Shown: piece after piece, positions 14,699 to 22,771 of the stretch | Layout: each line of letters begins with the position of its first letter | Position numbering within the stretch: the first letter of the stretch is position 1 | Source of the DNA: Cellvibrionaceae bacterium | GTDB taxonomy: Bacteria > Pseudomonadota > Gammaproteobacteria > Pseudomonadales > Cellvibrionaceae | NCBI GenBank assembly: GCA_021151695.1 | Contig: JAGKWU010000012.1 | Location: forward strand, 71,684-135,683 | Length of the DNA: 64,000 nucleotides | Direction of reading: 5' to 3' | The notes under the pieces: model-generated | What the model was told of the DNA's origin: nothing | Databases searched by the model: none | Seen by the model: only the letters and a program-made list of their open reading frames with translations | Translations under genes and position numbers: made by a program

Positions 14699-17305
14699 TT
14701 ACTGCGCATTCACCTTAACCCAATTCAAGTTCCACTCTTTGCCAATGGATTTGAAGCGCAGTGTGTGGTGGCCTGCGGTCATGGCGAAGCTGGCGCTGGT
14801 TTTGGTTACCCAGGTTTGCCAGCCGCCGGTGTTGGGGACGGCGAATACATCCAGCGCTTTGGCATCGTCAACCCAGATTTCAAAACCGGTGCTGCCGTTG
14901 GCAGTTGCCAGACGATAGTCGAGGGTGAAATTGCCGGCGGTGGCCACATCGATTTTGAATTCAATGTAATCGCTTGGATCGAAGTGGCCTACGTCTTTAC
15001 CGCCGCCGGTATCGCTGCAGTTTTCAAGTTCTATACCGCTGGAACCGGTGTAAGTTTCCGCTTCAATGGTGGCTGGTACAGGTATGAAGCTGATAGCGGT
15101 ATGTGCTGCTTCGCTGTAATAACTTTCGTTGACCGCGGTAACCGCTGTGATCACGTAGTAATAAGTGTTGCCTGATACAGCAGTGGAATCTGTATAGGTG
15201 CTGCTTGTTACTTTATCGCCGAGTTTGACGTAGCCGCCGCCAGACGTGTTGCTGCGATAAACGTTGTAGCCGGTCACTTTGGTATCGGTGCTGGCGTTCC
15301 AGGTCAGCGCGTTGCTGTTGGTGCCTTCAGTCAGTTTCACGTTGGTTGGTGCTGCTGGCAGTTGGAAAACTTCCGGTGCAGTCGGGCTCACCAGCCATTG
15401 CGCCAAACCTGAGTGAACTTCGTATGCCTGGGTGGCGAAACCTTTGAACAGGTTTTCGATTTCAGTGACTGATGCCGTGGTGAAATCGACTTTGCCATTC
15501 ATGTCGATAATGTCTTTGCCTTGTGTTGGCTCTTTGTCGAGCAAATACATTTCGGCCCAGGTGTTAACGCTGTTGTTGTCTTTGAATACGCCGCTCAGGG
15601 TGTAGGTTTGACCGCCTTCGAGAGTGATGGCCTGGTATAAACCGCCGTTGATTTCGCCGTTCACACCATCGGGACGAGTGATGCGCAGTACAGCACCTTC
15701 GCTACCAGTTGGGGTTTTGCCCGCGGTTGCGTAGTTGAAGTCCAGGTTCTCGCTGCCGCTGATGGTCAGGGTAGTCCAGCCGGTATTTGCGCCGAAGTTA
15801 CCGTTGGTGATCACGTCGGTGTTAGTGGCGGTGTTGGTGATGCTGATCTTGTCGATAGTGATATCGGGATTAGCACCGCTGTTCGCGCCCGTCTTGATCA
15901 CAAAGTAGTAAGTTTTCGGACCAGTGCCGCCCACTTTGATGGTGGGTGCTTTGACTTTACAGGCGTTGGCAAAGCTGGAATCCCAACCGGCGCAATCCCA
16001 GGTGCTGGCAGCGGTAACCATGCCTACGCCGGTATCGACGTTGGTGTTAGGTGCGTTGGTCACCATGCCCCAGGTGCCTTTGCCTGAACCGCCGGCGGCG
16101 CTCACGAGTTTGTAGGCCCATGAAGTCGCGGCCCAGCCGTAGCTGGCGTAGGTATCGTAGGTTGCACGGCCAATTTGACCGCCCAGGTCGAGACCGGCAG
16201 ATTGCCAGGGTTGGAATTCACCCACGAGCAGTGGGATTTTCAGCGCGCTGACTTGCTTGTTGTAATCGCACACGCCGCCGGTGCCGGTTTGGCCACAGCG
16301 CAGCCAGTCGCGGTGGATCGCGTAAGGTGTGTCACCCGGACGATCGCCGAACAGGCCAGGGTAGGGGTGGATTTCAAAGGCGACGTTGGTCATGCCTTTG
16401 GTGGTTGGGTTACCGTAGGCTTCGATACTGCCGTAGTGGCTGGGCAACAACACTATGTGTTTAGGGTCGATGGCGCGGATGGTTTGGTATAGCTCTTCCA
16501 CATGAGTCACCATGTCTTCCGCGGTTGAACCCCATGGCTCGTTGAGCGGATCGTAGGCTGCCACTACCGGCTCATCTTTGTACTTGGTAGCGATTTGCTG
16601 CCACAGCCACTTGGCGCGGTCTTGTGCGTCGGCATCGGTCCAGTATTTGTTCTGGCCAGCGCAGCCTGTGTGGTCGTTAGGCGTTTGGCCGCCTTGGGCG
16701 CCGTGCAGGTCGAGGATCACGTAGATGCCGCGTTTTTTAGCTTGCTCAATACTCCAGTCGAGATAGTGCCAGGCGTCGGCACGCAGGGTTTTGTGGTTTT
16801 TCTCGTCTTCAATCACGCTCCACAAAATTGGCAGGCGGACGATGTTAAAGCCGAACGCTTGCAGTTGATCCCAATCGCGCTCGGTCATCCAACTGTCGCG
16901 GAAGAGTTTGATCAGGCGCTCTTTTTCGTCGTAGCTGAAGCGCTCGGTAAGGGTTTTTTCCAGGGTGCATTGGTCGGTAACGCCGTTGCCGCCCTGGCCC
17001 ATCATCCAGAACTCTTGCACCAGCCAGTTACCCAGGTTGGTACCTTTGAGCAGTACCTGGTTGCCGCTGGCTTTTTCCCATTTGGTGCCGTCGGTTTTCA
17101 GCATGGTCAGGCCTTCAGTATCGGGAACCGATGAGCTGGAGCTGCTGGTAGATGCCGGCGCACTGGATGAGCTTGATGAAGAAGAGGTTGCCGGGGTGTC
17201 TTTTTTGCCCGAGCCACCGCCGCCGCAGGCGACGAGTCCGAGCAGTGCAAGCATGGAAATGGTTAATCCACCCAAGCGTGGGCGGAGCTGTTTGGAAGTG
17301 TACAT
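14699..17305 (-). CDS. GH5 glycoside hydrolase lipoprotein with nested domain, FN3 and CBM6
   Basis: This 868-residue lipoprotein has lipobox LVAC with Cys27, then a poly-Ser linker (about 41-59). The GH5 domain starts near residue 63, with DLHGAQGG, acid/base Glu256 in LNEPWG and nucleophile Glu363 in VGEFQPW. From about 420 to 612 it holds an insertion rich in Gly/Thr (VITNGNFGANTGW...QAITLEGGQTYTLSGVFKD), resembling a CBM4/9/22-type jelly roll. After it the GH5 tail resumes (EIENLFKGFATQ...LAQWLVSP). An FN3 domain (about 650-735) and a CBM6 (about 743-868) follow. The fold is nearest to exo-beta-1,3-glucanase-like GH5 enzymes; the substrate is inferred. It probably sits at the cell surface. 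Confidence 0.87.
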   Translation of the reverse strand: MYTSKQLRPRLGGLTISMLALLGLVACGGGGSGKKDTPATSSSSSSSSAPASTSSSSSSVPDTEGLTMLKTDGTKWEKASGNQVLLKGTNLGNWLVQEFWMMGQGGNGVTDQCTLEKTLTERFSYDEKERLIKLFRDSWMTERDWDQLQAFGFNIVRLPILWSVIEDEKNHKTLRADAWHYLDWSIEQAKKRGIYVILDLHGAQGGQTPNDHTGCAGQNKYWTDADAQDRAKWLWQQIATKYKDEPVVAAYDPLNEPWGSTAEDMVTHVEELYQTIRAIDPKHIVLLPSHYGSIEAYGNPTTKGMTNVAFEIHPYPGLFGDRPGDTPYAIHRDWLRCGQTGTGGVCDYNKQVSALKIPLLVGEFQPWQSAGLDLGGQIGRATYDTYASYGWAATSWAYKLVSAAGGSGKGTWGMVTNAPNTNVDTGVGMVTAASTWDCAGWDSSFANACKVKAPTIKVGGTGPKTYYFVIKTGANSGANPDITIDKISITNTATNTDVITNGNFGANTGWTTLTISGSENLDFNYATAGKTPTGSEGAVLRITRPDGVNGEINGGLYQAITLEGGQTYTLSGVFKDNNSVNTWAEMYLLDKEPTQGKDIIDMNGKVDFTTASVTEIENLFKGFATQAYEVHSGLAQWLVSPTAPEVFQLPAAPTNVKLTEGTNSNALTWNASTDTKVTGYNVYRSNTSGGGYVKLGDKVTSSTYTDSTAVSGNTYYYVITAVTAVNESYYSEAAHTAISFIPVPATIEAETYTGSSGIELENCSDTGGGKDVGHFDPSDYIEFKIDVATAGNFTLDYRLATANGSTGFEIWVDDAKALDVFAVPNTGGWQTWVTKTSASFAMTAGHHTLRFKSIGKEWNLNWVKVNAQ

Positions 17306-17611
17306 GGTGACTCCACTGTGACTGTTATTGTTGTCTCGTCCTGGCCGGCGTCGCTGGCGTTGTTCCGGTTTGGCTGGCGCAGGTTTTTATGTGTAAAGGT
17401 GCCAATTGCCGTTGCCCACAAAGGACTGCGGGTAGGCTAATTCTTGGAAAAAAAGTGAAGTGTCGCGCCCGAATACATGTACTCGAACGTTAAAACATAT
17501 AGTGGGAACCTGGGACGTTTTTGGGTGGGCAATGCACCTGGCGTATGAATAAACGCATGGGTACGGGTAAAGACATTAAATCAGACAACAGGCTAACGCC
17601 TGTGGTGGGGG
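17306..17611 (-). promoter_or_regulatory. Upstream region of the GH5 gene with a 28-bp motif shared with the receptor gene
   Basis: No gene. Bases 17461-17488 match 20640-20667, upstream of the TonB-dependent receptor, at about 20 of 28 positions, including TGTCGCG, CCGA and TCGAAC. Both sites have the same orientation relative to their genes and similar distance (about 155 and 138 bases from the start codons), and both are followed by AGTGG after an A-rich stretch. This suggests a common operator or activator site. The 17471-17487 copy is partly palindromic (CGAATACATGTACTCG). Confidence 0.45.
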
Positions 17612-17639
17612 AAAAAAGCCCCGTCCACAAGAACGGGGC
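17612..17639 (-). terminator. Terminator at the end of the receptor gene's 3' region
   Basis: GCCCCGT (17618-17624) pairs with ACGGGGC (17633-17639). On the minus strand the stem is followed by a run of six T (17617-17612). It ends a transcript that comes from the receptor gene at 17833 or starts between the two. Confidence 0.8.
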
Positions 17640-17832
17640 AAGCCATAAGAAAAGTGGGGCTTGGGTCCCGGGTAGAACCCGTCAACTTTTCTTACCCGCT
17701 ACCCGGAATCGGCACCAGCGTTCCCGGGCGGCGGCGAGAGAACCACTTAGATCAAAAAGTGGTAGGGGATAACTCCATGCTGGCGACAGTCGCCAGCGGG
17801 AGCCAAAACAGCATTAACTCAGTTCAATTCCA
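17640..17832 (-). ncRNA. Structured 3' region or small RNA candidate with pseudoknot topology
   Basis: Between the receptor stop and the terminator there is no gene but much pairing. GCTGGCGAC/GTCGCCAGC is a perfect dyad at 17779-17797, flanked by CTCC/GGAG. ACCACTT 17742-17748 pairs with AAGTGGT 17757-17763. AAGAAAAGT 17647-17655 pairs with ACTTTTCTT 17685-17693, while CCGGGTAG 17668-17675 pairs with CTACCCGG 17699-17706. The last two stems interlock as an H-type pseudoknot or as alternative states, directly before the terminator. It could be a 3'-UTR-derived small RNA or an attenuator. No known riboswitch class fits by eye. Confidence 0.4.
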
Positions 17833-20502
17833 TTAGAAATGGTAGTTGGCGCGAACACCGTAGAAGCGCGGCATGGACACAGGCCCGCGCAAGGTGCCAT
17901 CGCTACCGCCCGACCAGTAGAAGTCGACTACGTTGGTCGCGTTGTTTACGAAGGCTTCCACATTCCATTTTTCGCCTGGTGCGGAGTACTTCAGGCCCAG
18001 GTTCAGGTAGCCAACCGCGGCACGGGTGTCGTTATAGGCTTCTGGTGTTGGGGTTTTAAACAGGTCGTAGTGCTTGTCCACGTTGAAGAAGCTGTAGTAG
18101 CTCTTCGCTCGCCAGTTGTAACCCGCCCAAGGCATCACAGTTGCACCGTCGTTGAAATGGAAGGTGTGGCTGTAATTCAGGTTGATGGTGTACTTGGGCG
18201 ATGAGGGCAGCTCGTTACCTTTCAGGTTTACGTGGATGTCCTTGTTGGCCGGGTTGGTGGCGGTGGCGTTGTCGATCATGTACAGATCGGTCGCATCAAA
18301 CGCCCATTGTTGGTAGAAATCGCCAACAATTTCGGTATCCAGCCAGGTTACGTAACCGTTGAGGCGGTCGTTAGCAGTAGCGGCCCAGTTGAATTCCAGT
18401 TCCAGACCTTTGATCTGCGCCTTGCCGATGTTGTCGGTCACCGTGGAGTAGACGGCGTTGGTCACAATCTTGCCGGTAGGCTGTTGGGTAGCCGGGTCCA
18501 TCTCTTTCACATAGGTAGCAAACAGTGGTTTGGACGAGCTCACTTGCATATCGGTGTAATCACTGAAGAACAGGCTCGCGCTCAAGCGCAAGGTGTGCTC
18601 AAGCAGGTCGGTTTTGATACCGGCTTCCCAGGTAACTACTTCTTCCGGGTTGTACTTGGTGGCCCAGCGCTTCTCCAGAATCTGGTTACCGTTTTCATCT
18701 TTCAGCATTTCAGTGGTGAGCGGATCTTGCTTGAACTGCAGCACTACGTCGCCGATACCACCGGATTTGGTGCCGTTGGCCACGTAGCCAAACACCATGG
18801 TGTTGTCATCGATATCGTAATCCAGGCCTAAACGATAGTTGTTGTAGTCCCAGGAGCCTTTGTTGTCGTTGTTGCCGGTGATGGTGTAGATGCTTTCGTC
18901 TTTAAAGTAGTCTTTGGGCAGCTGGTTGAAGGCATCGCGGTTCCAGGCCGGGAAACAGCTTTTACCAGTATTGGGGTTGGTGCTCCACTCGGCGCACTGC
19001 TCACCGTGGCCGCCCACGTCTTCTTTGGTGTCCTTGGTGTGACGGAAACCAGCGGTCAACGAGAGTTTGTCGGTCAGCTTGTAGGTGCCTTGCGCAAAGC
19101 CAGCAACGGATTCGAGGGTACGGTTGGACTGGTTCCAGTAGTCAGAGAACATGGAGGAGTGGGTCATACCGCCCTGCATGTTGTTGTCTTCTTTAAACAG
19201 GAAAACACCGGTGATCCACTGCAGATCGCTGTCGCCGGTAGATTCCAGCTGGAATTCGTGGGATTGCGACTTGAAGGTGGCGCCGTCGAAGAACATGGTC
19301 ATATCCCACCATGTTGTGCCGCGGTCCAGGTCAGACATCTGGTTTTGGGTTTGCTTGGCCGCACCGGCGTTGTACACCAGCGCCATGTCATCACCTATAT
19401 CCCAGCGGATGTTGGAGCGCAGGCTGTCGATAGTCTGGTCGAGCATACCGGGCACGTTCACCGCTACCGTGTACTCGTCAGCACCTGGGCCGTAGATATT
19501 CTCGCAACCCTGCAATGGCGCAGGCTGGCCATTTTGCATAAAGGTTTGCTTCTTGGCTTTCTTGCAATCGATGGTATCGGTAGAGCCGGCACCGGAGTTT
19601 TGGAAGCGCTCATAAGTCAGCTGCCAGGAGAAGTTGTCGCTGGGCTGCCAGAGGCCAGACACGCGGAAGGCATATTGGTCGACATTGTTGTAGAAGTCTT
19701 TTGGATCGGCCTTCACCGTGTTCACATTGCCCCACCAGCCTTCACGCATCACCTTGTTGCGTGCATCAGCCGGGCCTGTGTAGGTGCCGGTGTTCTGCGC
19801 ATACTTTGGCAGATCGCGGGTGTTCCATTGGTTGGGATCGTAAATGCCATTGAGGTAGGAATCGCGGGTCTCTTCCTGGAAAGAGGCGCGCAGGGCGAAA
19901 GTATCGGACACAGGAATATTGATCATGCCGTGTACTTGCTGATCGTTCCAGCGGCCGACTTCAGCGCCGATGTTGGCGTCAAAGCTGTCCATTTGGGGAC
20001 GCTTGCTGATGATGTTGATGGAGCCAACGGTGGAGTTACGGCCGAACAAAGTACCTTGCGGGCCGCGCAGGGCTTCCACACGCTCAACGTCAAACATCAA
20101 GGCCATGGCGCCTTGCGGGCGTGGTGAGTAGATGCCATCCAGGTGCAGGCCTACGGCCGGGTCACCCAGTTCGGTGTTGTTGGTGGAGCGCACGCCACGC
20201 ATGGAGATTACCGGGGCGTTGCGTGAGGAATCTATCGCCAGGTCCATGTTGGGTACCAAGCGGGTGATGTCTTTGGCGCTGGTGATGCCTTCGCGCTCCA
20301 GGGTGTCGGGCGTAATGGCCGTCACTGCGATGGGGGTTTGCATCAAATTGGTTTCGCGTTTGGTGGCGGTTACCACCACTTCTTCCAGCGCCCAACTGTC
20401 ATCTTTGGCTTCTGCTTTTTTGTCGTCAGCAGCCAGGGCTGGCAATACCAGGCCGGCGTTAATCAAGGCGATGGTCAAGGCGAGAGGGGTTTTTAGTTTC
20501 AT
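17833..20502 (-). CDS. TonB-dependent receptor (outer membrane)
   Basis: This 889-residue outer-membrane receptor has signal peptide MKLKTPLALTIALINAGLVLPALA and TonB-box-like EEVVVTATKR (about 39-50). The plug follows (PIAVTAITPDTLEREGITSAKDITRLVPN, GVRSTNNTELGDPAVGLHLDGIYSPRPQ, LRGPQGTLFGRNSTVGSINI). A 22-strand-type barrel ends in the aromatic YGVRANYHF. It should import a ligand across the outer membrane, powered by TonB. The VTATKRETNLMQTP plug type is common in IroN/BtuB-like and glycan-related receptors. Proximity to GH5 enzymes and the shared upstream motif suggest an oligosaccharide, which is inference. AGGA precedes the start. Confidence 0.92.
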   Translation of the reverse strand: MKLKTPLALTIALINAGLVLPALAADDKKAEAKDDSWALEEVVVTATKRETNLMQTPIAVTAITPDTLEREGITSAKDITRLVPNMDLAIDSSRNAPVISMRGVRSTNNTELGDPAVGLHLDGIYSPRPQGAMALMFDVERVEALRGPQGTLFGRNSTVGSINIISKRPQMDSFDANIGAEVGRWNDQQVHGMINIPVSDTFALRASFQEETRDSYLNGIYDPNQWNTRDLPKYAQNTGTYTGPADARNKVMREGWWGNVNTVKADPKDFYNNVDQYAFRVSGLWQPSDNFSWQLTYERFQNSGAGSTDTIDCKKAKKQTFMQNGQPAPLQGCENIYGPGADEYTVAVNVPGMLDQTIDSLRSNIRWDIGDDMALVYNAGAAKQTQNQMSDLDRGTTWWDMTMFFDGATFKSQSHEFQLESTGDSDLQWITGVFLFKEDNNMQGGMTHSSMFSDYWNQSNRTLESVAGFAQGTYKLTDKLSLTAGFRHTKDTKEDVGGHGEQCAEWSTNPNTGKSCFPAWNRDAFNQLPKDYFKDESIYTITGNNDNKGSWDYNNYRLGLDYDIDDNTMVFGYVANGTKSGGIGDVVLQFKQDPLTTEMLKDENGNQILEKRWATKYNPEEVVTWEAGIKTDLLEHTLRLSASLFFSDYTDMQVSSSKPLFATYVKEMDPATQQPTGKIVTNAVYSTVTDNIGKAQIKGLELEFNWAATANDRLNGYVTWLDTEIVGDFYQQWAFDATDLYMIDNATATNPANKDIHVNLKGNELPSSPKYTINLNYSHTFHFNDGATVMPWAGYNWRAKSYYSFFNVDKHYDLFKTPTPEAYNDTRAAVGYLNLGLKYSAPGEKWNVEAFVNNATNVVDFYWSGGSDGTLRGPVSMPRFYGVRANYHF

Positions 20503-20815
20503 CTCTTATGTCCTCAGTTTTTGGTTGTTATAGGTTGTGTTTTTTATGGCGTGCGTTTGCTCGTGTCGGCCGGAGGTACACCTGAAAGTGGCGCTTGTTT
20601 CGCTCTTGGCCTGTGATAAATCTAGGGCTATGTGACTTGTGTCGCGTCCGAGCTATAGGTGTCGAACCAAAAAATCCAAAAGTGGTTGGAGTTTGCGCGC
20701 CAGCGCTTAAACGAACTGGAGAGAACTGAGGAAAATCAAAGAGATAGGAAGAAATAGTGGCCTTTTATGTGCCATGTCAATTTCGATAATTAGGGATAAA
20801 TCCGCCAAAAGGGGG
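20503..20815 (-). promoter_or_regulatory. Receptor upstream region carrying the second copy of the shared motif
   Basis: No gene. The 28-bp motif at 20640-20667 is the partner of that at 17461-17488. The rest is moderately AT-rich and shows no other clear dyad. Confidence 0.4.
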
Positions 20816-20852
20816 GAGCGTTCGAGGCGCGAAACCCCTTATTCGAACGCTC
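20816..20852 (-). terminator. Terminator of the HAD phosphatase gene
   Basis: GAGCGTTCGA (20816-20825) is perfectly complementary to TCGAACGCTC (20843-20852). On the minus strand the stem is followed by CCCCCC and then TTTT, a weaker tail than usual. Confidence 0.6.
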
Positions 20853-20884
20853 TGGATATATCTGGATATGCCCGCAGGCTCGTC

Positions 20885-21703
20885 TTAGAGGATGAGGTCA
20901 CGTAAAAACTGCGCTACCCCATGTTCATGGTTGTGACGCGCGCGATGGGCTTGGGGGAACAATTCCTTTAACGCATTGCTCGCGTTTTCCATCACCACGG
21001 GTGCCGCCACTGTCCTGAACAATTCCACATCATTCATGCCATCGCCAAAGGCCATAGTCTGCTCAACCGGAAGAGACAGTTTCTCCAGCAGGATTTTTAA
21101 CGAGTGACCTTTGGAGATATTGTCCTGCATGATTTCCAGATGGTTTTCGTCGGAGAAGGTGATGTTGAGCGGCGCAGGCTTTGCCAGCAGGATTTGCTCT
21201 TTTAACGGGCGCAGCAAACTGTGCTCACCATGAAACAGGATTTTCAACGCGGAAGCTTCCAGCATCTCCGCCGGGTCTGTTTGACGATAAAAGAATTTGG
21301 AATAGGCGTGTGAATTGAGCATGGTTTGGTTGGGCCCGCACACCAGCCACTCATCGTCGGTAAACACGTTGCTGTGAGCGCCGGCGGCGTGTCCCAGGGG
21401 TAAAAGTGCCTTGTTGATAATTGACGGCAGAGGTTGGGAATACACCAGGTTGCCGTGGCGATCGTGGACATTGGCACCGTTGCTGGTGATGGCCGCCATG
21501 TCGCCGCCCAGTCGCTCGAGGTAGGCGCCGGCATCCTTGATGTGCCGGCCGGTGGCGACGACCAGATTGGCCTTGCGCTCGCGCAACGCGGCAATCGCCC
21601 GCACTGTCTCGTCTGAAATTTCGTGATGGTTGTTAAGCAGGGTGCCATCCAGATCAAAAATGAAGGTGTTGATCTGGTCGAAGCTAGTGGCGGACATGGA
21701 CAT
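20885..21703 (-). CDS. Cof-type HAD-IIB sugar-phosphate phosphatase
   Basis: This 272-residue cytosolic protein has HAD motif I FIFDLDGTLLNNH, motif II ATGRH/TSNGAN, the motif III Lys in DNISKGHSLKILL and motif IV FGDGMNDVELF. The large C2-type cap places it with Cof/YbiV/YidA phosphatases acting on sugar phosphates or cofactors. Substrate is unknown. It is a monocistronic gene divergent from the PEP-CTERM gene at 21906. The region 21704-21905 between them must hold both promoters. The first ATG is kept; a second at codon 3 is equally possible. Confidence 0.88.
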   Translation of the reverse strand: MSMSATSFDQINTFIFDLDGTLLNNHHEISDETVRAIAALRERKANLVVATGRHIKDAGAYLERLGGDMAAITSNGANVHDRHGNLVYSQPLPSIINKALLPLGHAAGAHSNVFTDDEWLVCGPNQTMLNSHAYSKFFYRQTDPAEMLEASALKILFHGEHSLLRPLKEQILLAKPAPLNITFSDENHLEIMQDNISKGHSLKILLEKLSLPVEQTMAFGDGMNDVELFRTVAAPVVMENASNALKELFPQAHRARHNHEHGVAQFLRDLIL

Positions 21704-21905
21704 TTCTCTCAGTGAGGCGGGGCGCCTATTATCGGCGCTACGCTTGTCGCTGCAAGCTGCTCCTTAAAAAATCCCGCTGACTTGGCCGCCGTTAATTCGT
21801 TGTTTCCCGACCTGGTTAACAGTTAGCAGATAGGCACCCTGCCGCTGCCTCCCTAGAATCAGCCGGCTGTTCCCTTTTTGATCAACTATCTGAAGGAGTA
21901 TCAAG

Positions 21906-22703
21906 ATGATCAGTCAGCCGGTATTTCGCGCGTCGTGGCTTCCCTCATTGTGGTTTTCTCGCACTTTTCTTATTCAGTCCTGCCTCCTGCTGATGTTTGC
22001 GCTGCCCTTTGCCCAAGCGAGGGCGACGCCGGTGACCTTTAATTTTACCGGAACTGTAACTGAATATACCTTGGCGGAAGGAGGGCTGTGGAAGGATACG
22101 TTTACGCCAGCGGAGTGGCTGGGCAAGTCGGTTAGCGGCAGCGTTACTATCGATCTCGCCCAGGCGATCTACCACAATCTTCAAGACCCCTATCATAAGA
22201 TATTTGGTACCGACTGGGAGGGTGAGCCCACGGCCACCAATTGGGTGTCGTTTAGCATAGTCGCGCCGGACGGGGTGCGGCTGGATCTACCCGGGCCCAT
22301 AGTGCCAACCATTCCCCTGAGCTCGGTAAACGAATCCTATGTAGAACTACAAGTATCAAGCCCTTACAGAGGCAGCAGCATGTTTTACGTGCAGCGCACG
22401 CTGGATTACATACCGGATTATCCCTGGCTGGCGATGTCGCTCAGTTTGAGTGGTCGGGGCATTGAGGGGGCTGCGCTTACCAATGGCGTGGAGCTTGAGG
22501 ATTTGGTCATCCAGCCGCAATTTGCCAACTGGACTAACGTTGGCAGCGTTATTTATCGCCCGGTTGAAGGCGTGAATTATGAGTTTGGTTTCAGGCTGGA
22601 TGCTATCTGGCGAGCCAACCATAGCGTACCCGAATCCGGCGGTTTGATGCTGATGGCGCTGGCCCTGGGCGGGTTGGTGTTAAGACGGGGTTTTGCCAGA
22701 TAA
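21906..22703 (+). CDS. PEP-CTERM-type secreted protein
   Basis: This 265-residue protein has an N-terminal signal helix (FLIQSCLLLMFALPFAQARA) and a C-terminal sorting tail: VPESGGLMLMALALGGLVLRRGFAR, i.e. V-P-E-S-G, a hydrophobic helix and an Arg-rich end. This is a PEP-CTERM variant (VPESG instead of VPEP) recognised by exosortase/EpsH systems. The body is beta-rich (TPVTFNFTGTVTEY, SGSVTIDLA) and otherwise unknown. AAGGAG sits nine bases before the ATG. No exosortase gene lies in the window. Confidence 0.75.
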   Translation: MISQPVFRASWLPSLWFSRTFLIQSCLLLMFALPFAQARATPVTFNFTGTVTEYTLAEGGLWKDTFTPAEWLGKSVSGSVTIDLAQAIYHNLQDPYHKIFGTDWEGEPTATNWVSFSIVAPDGVRLDLPGPIVPTIPLSSVNESYVELQVSSPYRGSSMFYVQRTLDYIPDYPWLAMSLSLSGRGIEGAALTNGVELEDLVIQPQFANWTNVGSVIYRPVEGVNYEFGFRLDAIWRANHSVPESGGLMLMALALGGLVLRRGFAR

Positions 22704-22726
22704 AAAAAGCCCCGCAGGTGCGGGGC
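22702..22726 (-). terminator. Terminator of the second GH5 gene
   Basis: GCCCCGC (22709-22715) pairs with GCGGGGC (22720-22726). On the minus strand seven T follow (22708-22702). It abuts the stop codon of the convergent PEP-CTERM gene. Confidence 0.8.
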
Positions 22727-22771
22727 AAAAGAGAGAAGCATCAAGATCGAACAAAAAATCGTTAAGTCTGG

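Noticed and set aside
17647..17706. A possible c-di-GMP (GEMM) riboswitch suggested by a GGGTAGCGGG-like string on the minus strand
   Set aside because: The conserved P1b loop and the GNRA-receptor pairings of that class are not present; kept only as an unclassified structured region.
19006..20127. A 373-codon open frame on the plus strand opposite the TonB receptor
   Set aside because: It lies wholly inside a clear receptor gene on the other strand, has no recognisable domain or ribosome site, and its composition is that of a complement frame.
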